From positions 104,345,272 to 104,409,271 of the forward strand of contig CM060697.1 in assembly GCA_030686995.1 (NCBI GenBank): DNA of 64,000 bases, read 5' to 3'. Positions 1 to 10,800 of this stretch are shown here, piece by piece. This stretch comes from Artemisia argyi (Eukaryota > Streptophyta > Magnoliopsida > Asterales > Asteraceae). Made by a program: the position numbers and the translations under genes. Numbering within the stretch: position 1 is the first letter of the stretch; every line of letters starts with the position of its first letter. The notes below the pieces were generated by a model. The model saw nothing but the letters and a program-made list of their open reading frames with translations, had not been told where the DNA came from and ran no database searches.

Positions 1-241
1 TGACGCCGTCACATTTCCCTTCTTGACGCCGTCAGGTACTGTTCTCGGCATGGAAAATTAAGTCTTTGCCGTTTTCTTCACTTTTATGCTCCAAAAACAT
101 CCAAAATGCTTCCTTTTCCAGAATTCACTCCCAAAGTACCTAAAATCACAAAAGGAACGATTTAGGGCAATATTTGATCAAATAAATTCAATTCCGGGGT
201 TTAAATGACCCCCTAAAAATGGTTCATTTTTCGCCTCATCA
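1..241 (-). repeat. LTR fragment of a Tat/Athila-like Ty3/gypsy element
   Basis: This stretch closely matches 39436-39677 and, more loosely, the reverse of 20566-20760. Read on the minus strand it starts TGATGAGGCGAAAAATG at position 241, the expected TG start of an LTR. It carries TGACGCCGTCA-type motifs near its other end, where the window cuts it off. Family assignment comes from the copy at 20566, which leads into a tRNA-Asp-type primer-binding site and a gypsy gag. No TSD can be checked. Confidence 0.75.
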
Positions 242-3200
242 GTTCACTAACTCAAGATTAAAACTTTTGGCAGTGACGCAAGTACCAGAATCTGTGATGG
301 TGTGCTCGGCTTGAACCACGACTGCAATTTGTATACAGGTTCGATTTAGAGCATAGTTATAATTTATAAATTAATTTTTATAGATATATCAATTATAATA
401 TTTTTTGTTACTGCATCAGGCACACTAGCGGCAAGCAAGTGGCTGCACAGGAAAAGCGGACCAACTTTGGTGTAGAGAAGGTTGAGCAAGACACGCTAAG
501 TGTTATCATCAGGTCAGACTTTTACACGTTTCAGTTAAATTTTGTGACTAGAGGTGGCAAACATGGGTGGGTCAGGATGGTTTCTCAAACACAAAATTGC
601 ATGTGTTTGGTAAGTTAAAAATATCAGGCCCGGTTAACAAGCTATTTATAAAAAAAGTTTTTTTATACTCACAGTGGCTGGATTTATTGAATCTTTATTG
701 AAACTATTGAAGGGCCAGGCCGACCTCATAAAGAAATTGAAGGTAACAATATTTGCCTTGCCACTACAACCAAACTAGGTTCTAACAGTTGATAACTACC
801 AGTATATTCTAACAATTCATGAAATACAGCGACACCACCACCAACTCCCCAACAGAGCCAACAAGAAATAGAATAGGGCAAACCAGGTGAGGAAACAAAA
901 GACGAGACAATCTACAAGCCACTCTTTCCAGAAACTTTTGGAGGAATAGTAGGAATTGAGAAAGAACTTCAAGGTAACAATATTTGCCTACCCACCACCA
1001 ACTCCTCATAAGACGCAACAACAAATCATCAAAAGGCCGCTCTTTACAAGAAAACATGAAGAAACAACAAGGTACAAAACCGCACTTTCCTTGACATAAA
1101 CATAAATTTTCATTAAATAAAATATCATACACATTGGTACAATAGGCATAACACAGACCTGACAACATACCAACTTAGAAACTAAAACACAAGTACAGGA
1201 TTACACAGAACATGACTGACACTTATGTTAGACAAACATAGGCCACAACACATTCGTTTAAAACGCCGTAATTAACTTAGGCATACACCATTCCAACATC
1301 TTAAAAGCGCCAGGATACCTTTTATCCTCTGAATAAACAGGTCAATCTCACGAGCCCTTAACTTCATCTCCCTAGCCAAAATGCGTAATCCCATGTTGCA
1401 GCCATGGTGTTGGTGTTGCTTCGATGTTTCCATGGTTTTGTGGGTGTCGGAGCGGGAGAAAAGTGAGATGAATGAGAGAGGGAGGTAAGATATATGGTCA
1501 ATTTCTTTTTTTTTTTCCATTATTATTTTTTTATTTTTTTTCTTGCTTTTATTTTACTTTACTTTATTACAGATGATGAATAAGAGAGAATTTCAAGGCA
1601 AGGACAGAGAAAATGCAGCCACAATCTTTGATGGTGAAATGCTACTGGTAATGAGAAGATGCAAAAAAAATGGTCAAATACAAACTTTGTCAGCAGGCTG
1701 CACTAGATGTCAAGGTAAACACATTTGAAGCAACCCTTCTTTCTTTGTTTTAATATCTTTTTTTGCAATACTATATATTCTATATTCATTTTTGCCACGT
1801 ATTGTGAAACTCCCCACAAGCAACACATAATTTTCCTTTCATTTAGGTCCTTATCTATGCACTTAACCCAGTGTAAGGACACTTTGTCCATAAAAATAAC
1901 AAAAGCTTTTTTCGCCGATTGCAACAGACAATGACTGTCAAAATTCTTATGCTTCAAAAGGTATTTTGACAGCTGCAAAATCACTGACATTATGTGAAAT
2001 TATTTACAGGGTCCGTGGTTCCTGTTTCTTGCAATAGTGATACTCGGAAAGCTCCTTAGAACAGTATGAGACCAGTGGATATAATATCCAAGAGTGAGTG
2101 TCAGAGCCAGTTTTGAGTCTTTCTTTGTAACTTAAAGTATTCTTTTTTTTCATGCTCATGGCTAATGTTGAAAATTTTATTTTATTTTATAGAGATTGAT
2201 CATCTCATCATCTCAGGTGATAAAGAAAAGAAAGAAAAGAAAAGAAAGGTATCTCGAGCTCTTATTGTCGTCCTTTATTAATCACCTAGGTTGTAGAAAT
2301 AATTTTTTTTTTCTTCAGATATACGGGTTTTGTTAGATACTTACGGCCACTCGGTTTTGTGTGTTGCAAATGTGCAGTTTTGAGGAGTGTTTGGCTTGGG
2401 AAGCTGAAATGGTTTTCTGAGAAGCACCTCAAGAGGATATGCAATTATGTTGGAAGCAGCTCAAGAGAACATAACGGAGAGAGAGATTTTTCGGTCATTC
2501 TGGATTCACCCCTCTTTTTTGTGGTAACTTGCATATACAATTAATTGTAGCTGTATAGTGATGGCAAAAGAGTATTATTACATTTCTACATAAAATAAAG
2601 TTGGAAAACCCATAAGCAAAATCTGTCATCTATACCAATATTTATTTGTAATAGAATGCCACCTTTGTAATACAGGTGAAGAAACAAAAGGATACTTAAT
2701 CAGGTTGTGCACATGATATGAAGAAGTGGAAGTTCTATAGATATGAAAGTATCAGTATTATTACACCATTAGGTTGCACGACACCAGAATGCATAGATCA
2801 TTTCGTGCACCTTTCGGGTTGCCCCTTCTCCAGAAAGTGACCTGCAATACATGTTTGAAATGGATTATTGAACGAACCATTATTGAGTGAACTGGATTAC
2901 TAAACTATCTTCACAATCATAAAGTAGGCTTTCGTTTTTAGACTTGAGGTTTTAGTCATTCGGTTTGTTTTTATTTCTCATGTGTGTAACAATTGAATTG
3001 TAATTTGAGATTCTACAAAGCTTTCGTCACATATAATACTGCATTGACAAACACCCCGCATATAATACTCTGTTGACAAACATCCCGCGGCAACGCGTGA
3101 GTTACAAACCTCGTTTTATTTGTTTATAGTGACAAACTAATGATTTAACCATAATCTCATTAATAACATTTTTTAGCAATGAAACTTTTCGTTGTCTCAC

Positions 3201-3397
3201 CCAACCTTAAGAAGAGGTTTTTCTTATTCTCTCAAGAATTTTAAACACACTAGAATGGCAACGAAATTAGGAAAAGTAGTACAACGACAGGATACTAAGA
3301 ACAGATTGAACCAAAATGTCAATCGAATCCCAAATAATATCATTTTAGGGTTTTAGCCTTCTAGTCCGTGAGTTTATTTAAACTTTTTAACAACTGA
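242..3397. other. unassigned region with a few exon-like blocks
   Basis: I recognise no complete gene here. Small open stretches sit between acceptable splice signals, for example 254-338, 420-512, 1573-1712 and 2372-2523, but none gives a protein I know and they do not join into a long frame. The area is AT-rich with many T and A runs. A roughly 30-bp unit occurs twice in tandem at about 3028-3090. It may be a decayed gene, captured gene fragments or transposon debris. Confidence 0.5.
254..512 (+). pseudogene. two exon-like blocks of an unidentified gene fragment
   Basis: Positions 254-338 end at a GT donor. Positions 420-512 are flanked by AG (418-419) and GT (513-514). The second block is open in one frame and encodes a basic, Lys/Gln-rich stretch (HTSGKQVAAQEKR and onward). 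I do not recognise the protein. The block lies directly beside an LTR edge, so it may be a gene interrupted or truncated by that insertion. A protein search of the two translated blocks would decide. Confidence 0.25.
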
Positions 3398-3446
3398 GCA
3401 CCTATTACGCATGTGATTGATGGCACAAAGATATCGTATTAGGATA

Positions 3447-3583
3447 GACTAGACGAGTACCTGTGCATAGCAAGGAGATTTTATAACGACAGATAGTTTA
3501 TTGATAAAAAAAACGTTTATTCGAAGTTCTTTGATCCTAGTAGTTATAAAATCCCGTTGCTATGCACGGGTACTCGTCTAGTA
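3447..3583. repeat. hairpin element with ~39-bp inverted repeats
   Basis: ACTAGACGAGTACCTGTGC at 3447 pairs with the reverse complement of the segment ending GGGTACTCGTCTAGT at 3583. The arms are about 39 bp with a few mismatches, around a ~60-bp AT-rich centre. The CCGTGCATAGCA core resembles the GTGCRTWGCACGGG-type ends common in plant repeats. It sits at the left edge of the insertion in the LTR. Confidence 0.65.
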
Positions 3584-3639
3584 TGTTATAAATGAAAAAT
3601 AATAAAAGTTTGAAGATTTGAGAATTAAACATAATTTTT

Positions 3640-3785
3640 TGAAACCAGGCTCGACTCGGGTGGTTCAACCGGTTGATGGTCGATTTAAACCGGGTCAACT
3701 TGCTAGGTTGGGTCGAAAACGGGTCAAATTAAACCGGTTCAACCCATCGGGTTTGAAGCGTCCCGGGTCAACCCGGTTTGTGATT
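3640..3785. repeat. GGGTCAACCCGG / GGTTCAACCGG-rich repeat
   Basis: The stretch is built from alternating GGTTCAACC, GGGTCAAC and CCGGTT words in both orientations, so it can fold on itself. This composition is typical of terminal parts of non-autonomous plant hAT-type elements. I could not define a TSD here. Confidence 0.45.
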
Positions 3786-3999
3786 TGTATTAATTGTTTT
3801 AATTGGTTGTATTTAATTTGGTAGATATTTTTTAATTCGTTGTACAATGTGAATAAATCATTATACTTTTAAGTAATTGGGTGTTTTAATAAGAGTATTA
3901 ATTACATTTCATAATTTCCTTTAATAAGATTTTTCAACATTTCACGTTACTTGACTTTTCACTTTTTCACTTTTCTTCTTTGACCATTTTTCCTTTATA

Positions 4000-4620
4000 C
4001 AGTAAAACCTCTATAAATTAATACTCGATAAATTAATAACCTCGATAAAATTAATAATTTGTCCAGTCCCAACTTGGGACCAGTATAAATTTGGAGCATA
4101 ATCGATAAAATAATAAGATAATAATTTTTCTGAAACACTAGTGTATATCTATTAGTTCCAATGAAACTATAAATTAATAATTACTAAAAATTTCATGTAT
4201 ATGTATATTTGTGTGTGAGAGAAAGATACACTTCAAAATCTTAAGATTGTTTAGTAAAAATGAATCAATAGTCACTCGTTTTTTGTTGAACTTCAAATCA
4301 ATATTGAGTTTATCTTAAAATCTTCTTATTGCACTAAAGAGTTGGTGTGTTGTGTTCTGCAACAAAAAATGTTAATTTTATTTTCATAAAGTGTGAATGT
4401 GAATTCATAAAATATTAATTGAAACTTGTTTTTCAAATTTATTTTTTGGTCTCTAATCGGTATACATTGTAACTAGCTACTATATTAAACTTGAAAATTT
4501 AAATGTCATACGTAAAACCTATTTAAATTAATAAATTATTAATTTATCGATATAATAATATCTCGCTAAATTAATAAAATATCTCGGTCCCAACACTATT
4601 AATTTATAGAGGTTTTACTG
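4000..4620. mobile_element. Emigrant/pogo-type MITE, 621 bp, TA TSD
   Basis: It begins CAGTAAAACCTCTATAAA at 4000 and ends with the reverse complement at 4620, flanked by TA at 3998-3999 and 4621-4622. This terminal repeat matches what I know of Arabidopsis Emigrant, a pogo-like (Tc1/mariner) MITE. The terminal repeats continue imperfectly for nearly 100 bp, including a shared TTGGGACC word. There is no ORF, so a transposase would have to act from elsewhere. It is nested in the left LTR of the 3403-6424 element. Confidence 0.9.
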
Positions 4621-4903
4621 TAGTATAGATATTGTAATGTTTAGGATATATGTTGGAATAGTGTTAGGATATGTGTTGTCGTGTTGGAGTCATGTTAGGA
4701 TAAGTATTTGAGTTTATATGAGATTATCTATTTAAGATTTCGTATCATTAATGAAAATAAATTAAGTTTCAAATCAATAATTCTCTTGTTCTTCTTCTCT
4801 TTGTTCAAAAAGAGCTCGCGTCCGCTTGAAGTGATGCCTACTATCGATACAACCTTAACGGGTCGTATCAACTGATGCTTTCATTGAGAAACCGTTCATA
4901 ACT

Positions 4904-6094
4904 ATGGACGAACAAGCCTTTTGGTTGCTTTTGAAAGAACATTACGATGCTCTCTTGACTCAAATCGCAACCTGCTTCGCTGATTTGGGGCTTATATATG
5001 CTGCGAAATCTAGCGGTATGTATGAGAAAAAAAAGGTTGTGGAGGAAACCATGCCTGCTACTGGGAAAATTGTTGATAGTGGAAAAGATGGGAGTGTGGA
5101 GACGGGAAGAGGGATTTCGCCACGTGCGACTAGGGGCGAGCAAACGGACCGAATGAACCGGACCGACCGACAAAACCAACCGGACCGAGACCGGACCGAC
5201 CACATTGTCCGGCTTAAAAACTGGACATTTAGCCTATTTGAATCGAGACAGGACCGGACCGACCACATTCGGTCCGGTCTCGGTCTAGGTTTTTTGCCGG
5301 ATTCGGTCTCGGTCAGGTCTGGTTTTTCTCGGTCCAGTCCGGTTTTGGACCGATGAGCAGCCTTACGTGCGACGATAACAGTTATGGAAGAAGTGCGTAG
5401 TGAACCTATTAACGAGGATGTTTGCATCTTGGAAAGTAATGAGGAAAGCACCTCCGGACATACGATCGATGATGAATCTGTTGGGATCGGGGGGGGGGGG
5501 GGGGAAGAAAAGAAAAAAAAAAAAGCTTGTGAACTCTTACGATGAAAATCGTTTAATTTGGCTGCGGATGTGAATGATGATGGTGATAACGAAACGAAAG
5601 GTTTTAGTTTAGCTGAAAATATAGAGGAGAATAATGCGTTTGCTACTTCTAATGATTAGTCGGCGACTGGATTGGATGCTAACGAGGTTGTTAATGATGG
5701 TGATGACGAGATAAAAGTGCTTAATTTGGTGCATCAGGCGATTGATGTAGAAAGTACCTCTGATAATGATGCACGAGATCAAGCTAGTGAGTTGGAAACC
5801 AAGGTGTTAGTGGATGGCAAACAAGATGATGCGAAAGTGGTAGGTGTGGCAGATAAGCAAAACAATGACGAGCCAGACGTGTTGGAAGGCAATAGGGTTA
5901 TAGGTGTTACGGTAATTGAAAATAAAGAAGGGGTTGATAAAGAAGTCCAGTACTCTGTTTATATCTTACATATTCTTATTCTGTTCTTGAAGCATCTTAA
6001 TGATGAGTGTATAAAAGAGAAAAAGATAGAGACTAAAATTCAAAGAAGAATATGCGATCTTGGAATCAAGATTCCCCCCCCCCCCCCCCCCTAA
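4904..6094 (+). pseudogene. broken internal coding remnant of the non-autonomous LTR element
   Basis: An open frame starts with ATG at 4904, 34 bp after the left LTR. It reads MDEQAFWLLLKEHYDALL and continues to about 5130, where a hAT-type MITE interrupts it. Acidic, Asp/Glu/Val-rich coding-like sequence resumes after 5373 and includes an open stretch 5672-6094. Two homopolymers, G16 at 5489-5504 and C18 at 6074-6091, disturb the frame. I see no zinc knuckle, protease or polymerase motif. It may be a gag-like relic or an element-specific protein of unknown role. Confidence 0.5.
5131..5365. mobile_element. hAT-type MITE, 235 bp, 8-bp TSD CGTGCGAC
   Basis: TAGGGGCGAGCAAACGG opens the element at 5131 and its counterpart closes it at 5365 (GATGAGCAGCCTTA). 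CGTGCGAC is present on both sides, at 5123-5130 and 5366-5373. An 8-bp TSD and TAGGG-like ends fit the hAT superfamily. The interior is made of CGGACCGA / TCGGTCCG words that can form a hairpin. Confidence 0.85.
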
Positions 6095-6137
6095 AGACAA
6101 CACCTTGAGGATAAGGTGATTTTGAAGGAGTAGGGAG

Positions 6138-6424
6138 TGTTACACGTGTGGTTGATGGCACAAGGATATCGTATTATGATAACTATCGTAATGTTTAAGA
6201 TATGTGTTGGAGTCGTGTTAGAATATGTGTTGAAGTCATGTAAGGATAAGTATTTGTGTTTATATGAGATTTTCTCACAAGCATCTATTTAAGGTTTTAC
6301 ATCATTAATGAAAATTAATTAAGTTTGAGATCAATAATTTTGTTCTTCTTCTCTTTCTCCTTAAAGAGCTCACGTCCGCTTGAAAAGGTGCCTACTATTG
6401 ATACAACGATAACGTGTCGTATCA
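6138..6424 (+). repeat. right LTR (287 bp) of the non-autonomous element
   Basis: It starts TGTTACACGTGTGG and ends CGTGTCGTATCA, followed by the TSD GCACC. It aligns with 3403-3443 plus 4623-4870 and is uninterrupted. It therefore serves as the reference for what was inserted into the left LTR. Confidence 0.85.
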
Positions 6425-6429
6425 GCACC

Positions 6430-6704
6430 AACTATTTACCTTGGTCATATTGACCCAATAGGTAACCCAAGATTCATAATTGGCATATCCTAAAACAACA
6501 CCTTAATAGACATGTCATCATCTCAACCTAATTTTGCGGGACACCCATACCATATAACTTACTCGTATAAAGGTTTGTCTTTAAACCTGGGGCTTTTCAA
6601 ATCATTTTAAGACACCTATTAGGTTCCTATCGTTTCTTACACTCAATGTACCAAAGAAAAATTGTATCGTCTGCCTATTAGAGGTGGGAAACGACCACCC
6701 CATA
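6430..6704. other. unassigned spacer
   Basis: No ORF, repeat pair or known motif was recognised between the LTR element and the LINE fragment. Confidence 0.4.
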
Positions 6705-7165
6705 TGTACTAACCGCACTCCTTTAGCGCATCATAATTTATTGCTTCATTTATAGCCTCATTAATACCTTTAATAACAAGAAGGAAGAGAAATGGAGTCA
6801 ACAAATCACTTTGTCTAATACGTATTTTCGTTTTAAACTCATCCTTAAGGAATGATCGATTAATACATAGACCAAAGAAGATCGTAAGCATGTATCCACG
6901 CACTTCCGCTACTTCCCCTAAGTCCCATTTGGATCATTAGCCCTTAATGTGGTGTGAGTTCACACTATCATACACCTTCTCAAAATCAATTTTTAAAACC
7001 ATTCCTTGACCCCGAATTTTTTTTAATAAAGTTCAAAACCTCGTTCGCCACCATCACTTCGTCAAGGATATACCTGCCCTTGACGAAGTCATTTTGAACT
7101 TCTCTTATTACTTTCCCAGTTACGTTTTTAACTATTTTCGCTGGTACTTTTATAAGAATTTATAA
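6705..7165 (-). pseudogene. LINE (non-LTR retrotransposon) reverse-transcriptase fragment
   Basis: Read on the minus strand from about 7165 downward, the translation shows a GRYILDEVMVANEVL block and then FEKVYDSVN. After a frame change it shows a RQSDLLTPFLFLLVIKG block. These are recognisable forms of conserved plant L1-type RT motifs (GR.I.DG...ANE, FEKAYDSV, RQGDPLSPFLF). At least one stop and one or two frame changes break the coding frame. Neither the 5' end nor the poly-A end is visible, so this is a dead internal fragment. Confidence 0.8.
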
Positions 7166-7770
7166 GGGACAATTGCATATATACCCACTAAAACTTGCAT
7201 ATTATGCAATTCTCCCTTTATAATAACAAAGTTTCGGTCTTAAATCATGTAAACTGTCAGGATCTGATTTTTTGGAGACAATGGAGATAAATGACGAGTT
7301 ACAACCGATACTAATTTCATCGCATTACAAAAACCGATTAAGTCACTAAACACACTAATTCTTTCATATAAACAGTTTATTAATTTCTTTCATCGTAATT
7401 GTTTATTAATTTCTTTCAACGTAAATGTTTATTAAAGAAAAATATATTATTTAAAAGAAACATAATTATAATTTTTTTTTCCTTAATCTCTGTAAAATGT
7501 TATTATGTTAATATTAAGTTTAGCTAATAATATTTTCTTTTTCAAGAATTTTATGATAGTTACTTCAAATAAGTGTCGTAAATTTGACATAATTGTTTTT
7601 GCCTATTAGTAACGGACAACTGACTTGCTGCAAGTTAAAAAGAAAATTTTAACAAATAATGTCGACGCATAGTGATACTTTGAGATAGAAAATGTTGACA
7701 AAAACAATGTCGACATCGTACAAACACCAACACACGTACTCTTTAACTTGTCACTATAGGTTTCCGCGTC
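7166..7770. other. AT-rich upstream region of the ERD7-like gene
   Basis: Very AT-rich. A repeated TTTATTAATTTCTTTCA-like unit occurs at about 7378-7425. No gene was seen. Its 3' part must contain the distal promoter of the gene at 7877. An ACACACGTAC word lies near 7731. Confidence 0.5.
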
Positions 7771-7773
7771 CCC

Positions 7774-7781
7774 CACGTGTC
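7774..7781 (+). promoter_or_regulatory. ABRE/G-box (CACGTGTC) upstream of the ERD7-like gene
   Basis: CACGTG at 7774-7779 overlaps ACGTGTC at 7775-7781, about 96 bp before the start codon. ACGTG[GT]C is the abscisic-acid response core bound by AREB/ABF bZIP factors. That fits a gene family named for early response to dehydration. A weak TATA-like CATAAATAAAT lies near 7815. Function is inferred from position and motif. Confidence 0.6.
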
Positions 7782-7876
7782 CCCCACGCTTTCTTCATTT
7801 TCAAGTATCATACTCCCATAAATAAATAATCCCCCAACCGCAATCCTTAACAAACAACATTAATCTCTTAAAAAAA

Positions 7877-10800
7877 ATGTCATCACAAAACCAAAAATCA
7901 TCATCACTATACCCAGAAATCAATGAATCAAACCCATATTCAAACTCATCATCAAACATGTACCCATCTATATCAACCAAAGATCTAGCAGAAAAACTCT
8001 TCCCAGATACAGACAACCAAATAACAACAAAAGATTTCACCTCATCACAAGAAACCATACTAAAAATCCCAAACTCAATAGTCCACTTAATAGACAAAGA
8101 CCAAAGCATAGAGCTAGCAAATGGAACACTCGAAATAACATGTCTAAAACAATCTGGCAACGTGGTAGCAGTTCTAGCACGAGTAGGGGACGAGTTGCAA
8201 TGGCCTTTGGCTAAAGATGAAGCTGTTGTGAAGCTAGATGAGTTTCATTATTTTTTTACGTTGAGAGTGCATGGGGATGATGGTGTTGAAGAGGTTGTCA
8301 GTTATGGTTTGACTATTGGTGAGAAAGGTGGTGAGGAGTTGGATAGGGTGTTGAGAGAGTATAGTGCTTTTCAGGTTAAGGAGGTTGAGAAAGGGGTTCA
8401 AAAGGTGGTTGAGAAAGGTATGGTTTTTTTACTTTCTATTTTTAGAAATTGCTAAACATATAAGGGTTGTGTTTAAGGTATCCAGACACACATTATTGTT
8501 TACTAATTATACATGTTTTTGTTTCTTAATGGTTCGAGTCTGTTTGGTGGTGGGTTCAAAACCCGTGGATTAGTCGGTTTAAAAGTCGGAAATCATGGTT
8601 ACAAAAACAAAAAAGAGATAGCCCTTAGCCTACGTTTAGCAATACCTTTATTTATTATTATTTTTTTTTTACTTTAATTTTCTTTTATTGTTTGTGTTTT
8701 CTGTAAGATTTGTGAAAGGAAAATGATTTATGGGCATAAAATTAGGCCTAAAAATATTGATATGATAATTTGATAAATTGATTGGTGAAAAACGATGAGA
8801 GATGAGAATGCATGACACTCCTCAAGAGTATACCCATTAGGTTCATATATTATGCAAAGTTTTACGGTATATAAAGGTGAACGTGAAAGTTACCTAATCA
8901 ATTAAAAAAGCATTATGTTCTCCAAAGTTTCCAGTAGTCTAGCAAATTTTACAAGTAGTGTAAAAAAATTTGTTGCAAAATTTGTGCTTTTCAGATATTT
9001 TTAACTCTTTATGACAAGTTTGTGAAGAATTACTAATTACTTTATAAATGTTTTGCGAATTGAAGAATAATTTCCACATATACGTGAAATAGTGTGATGA
9101 GATTTTTTTCAGTGATTTAAGTAATGTGATGTTATTTTGTGTTCATTTATGCAAATTAAAGTAATTGTTCTGTCCGGCCCCCTGTCTATACAACCTGCAA
9201 CATGGGAACAACGGTTTTCATTAAGTACTATAACCACTAGGGGGGCAACGAATTTGTAATTATGTATGGTTAATAGAAAATTTGACACCTTACTATACTA
9301 GTGGAAACATTATTTACCAATTAGTTCGTAAATGTGAAATTAAGAAAGTCTGCATATTTGAGAGCATTATATCAAGTGTATAACATGTATCAGTGTTAGT
9401 CATTAGGATTACAATGAAATAAATTGATGGGTTTTCTATTCCCTAACTAGATTAATACGCAGCGGAATAATAATAATCTAGGGCAAGAAGGGAACTAAAC
9501 CCTAAAGGATCTAAACCTAATTAACTAAAAGCAACTTAAAAGAAATAAATAAATAAGTAATTAAAAGGAAAGAAGAAAATTACTAACCTTTGAGAAAATC
9601 GAATTTCTCACTCGGACCACCTTGGTCGAACTTGGAGGCGAGTACCCAAACGAGAGTACCTCTAATAGTTCACACCCAAGAACCAAAAAGAAACTATTCT
9701 TTCGAACTCCTAAGGTCCCGATAAACGAAAGACTCTTACAAGGAGTAGGAACTAGAATGAGTAGGAATGAGCAATTAAAAGCCAAGGCATGTTCCTTCTA
9801 TATATAAGGAAAGAAAAGGGTCTTGGTTTACCCTTTGGAGCGATGTGGGACTTTTCCCAAAAAACAACATTACATGCCTTGTTACGGCGTAACACTTAAC
9901 GTGCTTATGCCGTGACTTATTCTTTGAATCATTTTCTCTTTTACGGTTCACTGAGGGCGACCCAAAAAGGACTTCACTTTTGACGATAGTCTCACCAATT
10001 AGTTACGAACTTGGACATTAATTCCAACAGTCTCCCACTTGGACAATTCATCAACTATAATTGGTCTAAGCCTATTCCGATCAACTAAGCAGAGAGTGCC
10101 ATCCAATGCAACTGCCGAACTCTGAATCATATCTTAGAGTCAGCCCTTAGATAAGCGATCAACTATTCCTTTGTTCTACTGATATCGTATGAACCTGAGA
10201 CATGGATTTTAATCAATCTCCAGGTTCAACATTATGTTTCTCGATTTCCGATTATTTGACTATATGAGACTACTGAATTGAACACATCAATTTAGTCCTG
10301 GCTAGGCCTAGCACATTTAAGTCAACATTTAATCATCGAGGGGCCCATTGATATCACTTTCCCTTTTAGGCGAAAGGAACAAATAAACTTTGAATACATA
10401 GAACTAGTCAACTTATCATGTCATACCTAGCATACCCTTTATAACTGGCATTTACGCACAGCGTTTGAATAAACTAAAGTATAACAGACTTGAAAACTAG
10501 ATACTCGATGTATCTCCATTTTAAGAATAGAGGATATTATCATCTTAGAATTACTCGTGATCTCAATCCATGAAGTAATCTTTCTAAGTGCGGGTTTGTC
10601 CTATACTTAATTCCCATTAAGTACTCATGAGTGTTGCAGCATTCTCTATGCTATGTCTAATCTCCATAGACAATCTACTAACACTCCATGACAGTCTTAA
10701 ATCAAAACTTACTTCCAGTAGTTTGAACGACTGAGGAGGTTTGAGTAAACTAAGTACTCAGGAAGTGGATTCTAAACATGCAAAAAATGAAACACAATGA

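Larger units (their letters stand above)
3403..4870 (+). repeat. left LTR, split by nested insertions (3444-4622)
   Basis: Positions 3403-3443 match the start of the right LTR (6138 onward) and about 4623-4870 match the rest, ending GGTCGTATCA. The intervening ~1.18 kb is foreign. It contains a hairpin element, a GGGTCAACC-rich repeat and an Emigrant-type MITE. The two LTRs have clearly diverged, so the insertion is old. Confidence 0.85.
3403..6424 (+). mobile_element. non-autonomous LTR retrotransposon with nested insertions, TSD GCACC
   Basis: Two related LTRs flank an internal region of about 1.27 kb. The element is bounded by GCACC at 3398-3402 and again at 6425-6429, a perfect 5-bp TSD. 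Just before the right LTR is a purine-rich tract (GAAGGAGTAGGGAG) preceded by an ACCTT/AAGGT hairpin, which is typical of gypsy 3' ends. No reverse transcriptase or integrase is present, so it must have used proteins from another element. Stripped of later insertions (about 1.18 kb in the left LTR and 235 bp inside) it would be near 1.6 kb. The first base pair of the left LTR is TA instead of TG. Confidence 0.85.

Noticed and set aside
4960..5451. 163-aa minus-strand open frame
   Set aside because: Most of it crosses the GGACCGA-rich hAT MITE and gives Arg/Ser-rich low-complexity sequence; no family resemblance.
7801..8160. 119-aa minus-strand ORF
   Set aside because: It is antisense to exon 1 of the ERD7-like gene, whose plus-strand frame is clearly the real one.
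8532..8580. tRNA-like TGGGTTCAAAACCC segment
   Set aside because: A T-arm-like hairpin exists, but no matching acceptor stem, D-arm or anticodon arm could be placed; it lies in intron 1 of the ERD7-like gene.
9561..9807. Small ORFs present in both copia LTRs (also 15930-16176)
   Set aside because: They are duplicated by LTR structure, overlap on opposite strands and resemble no protein.
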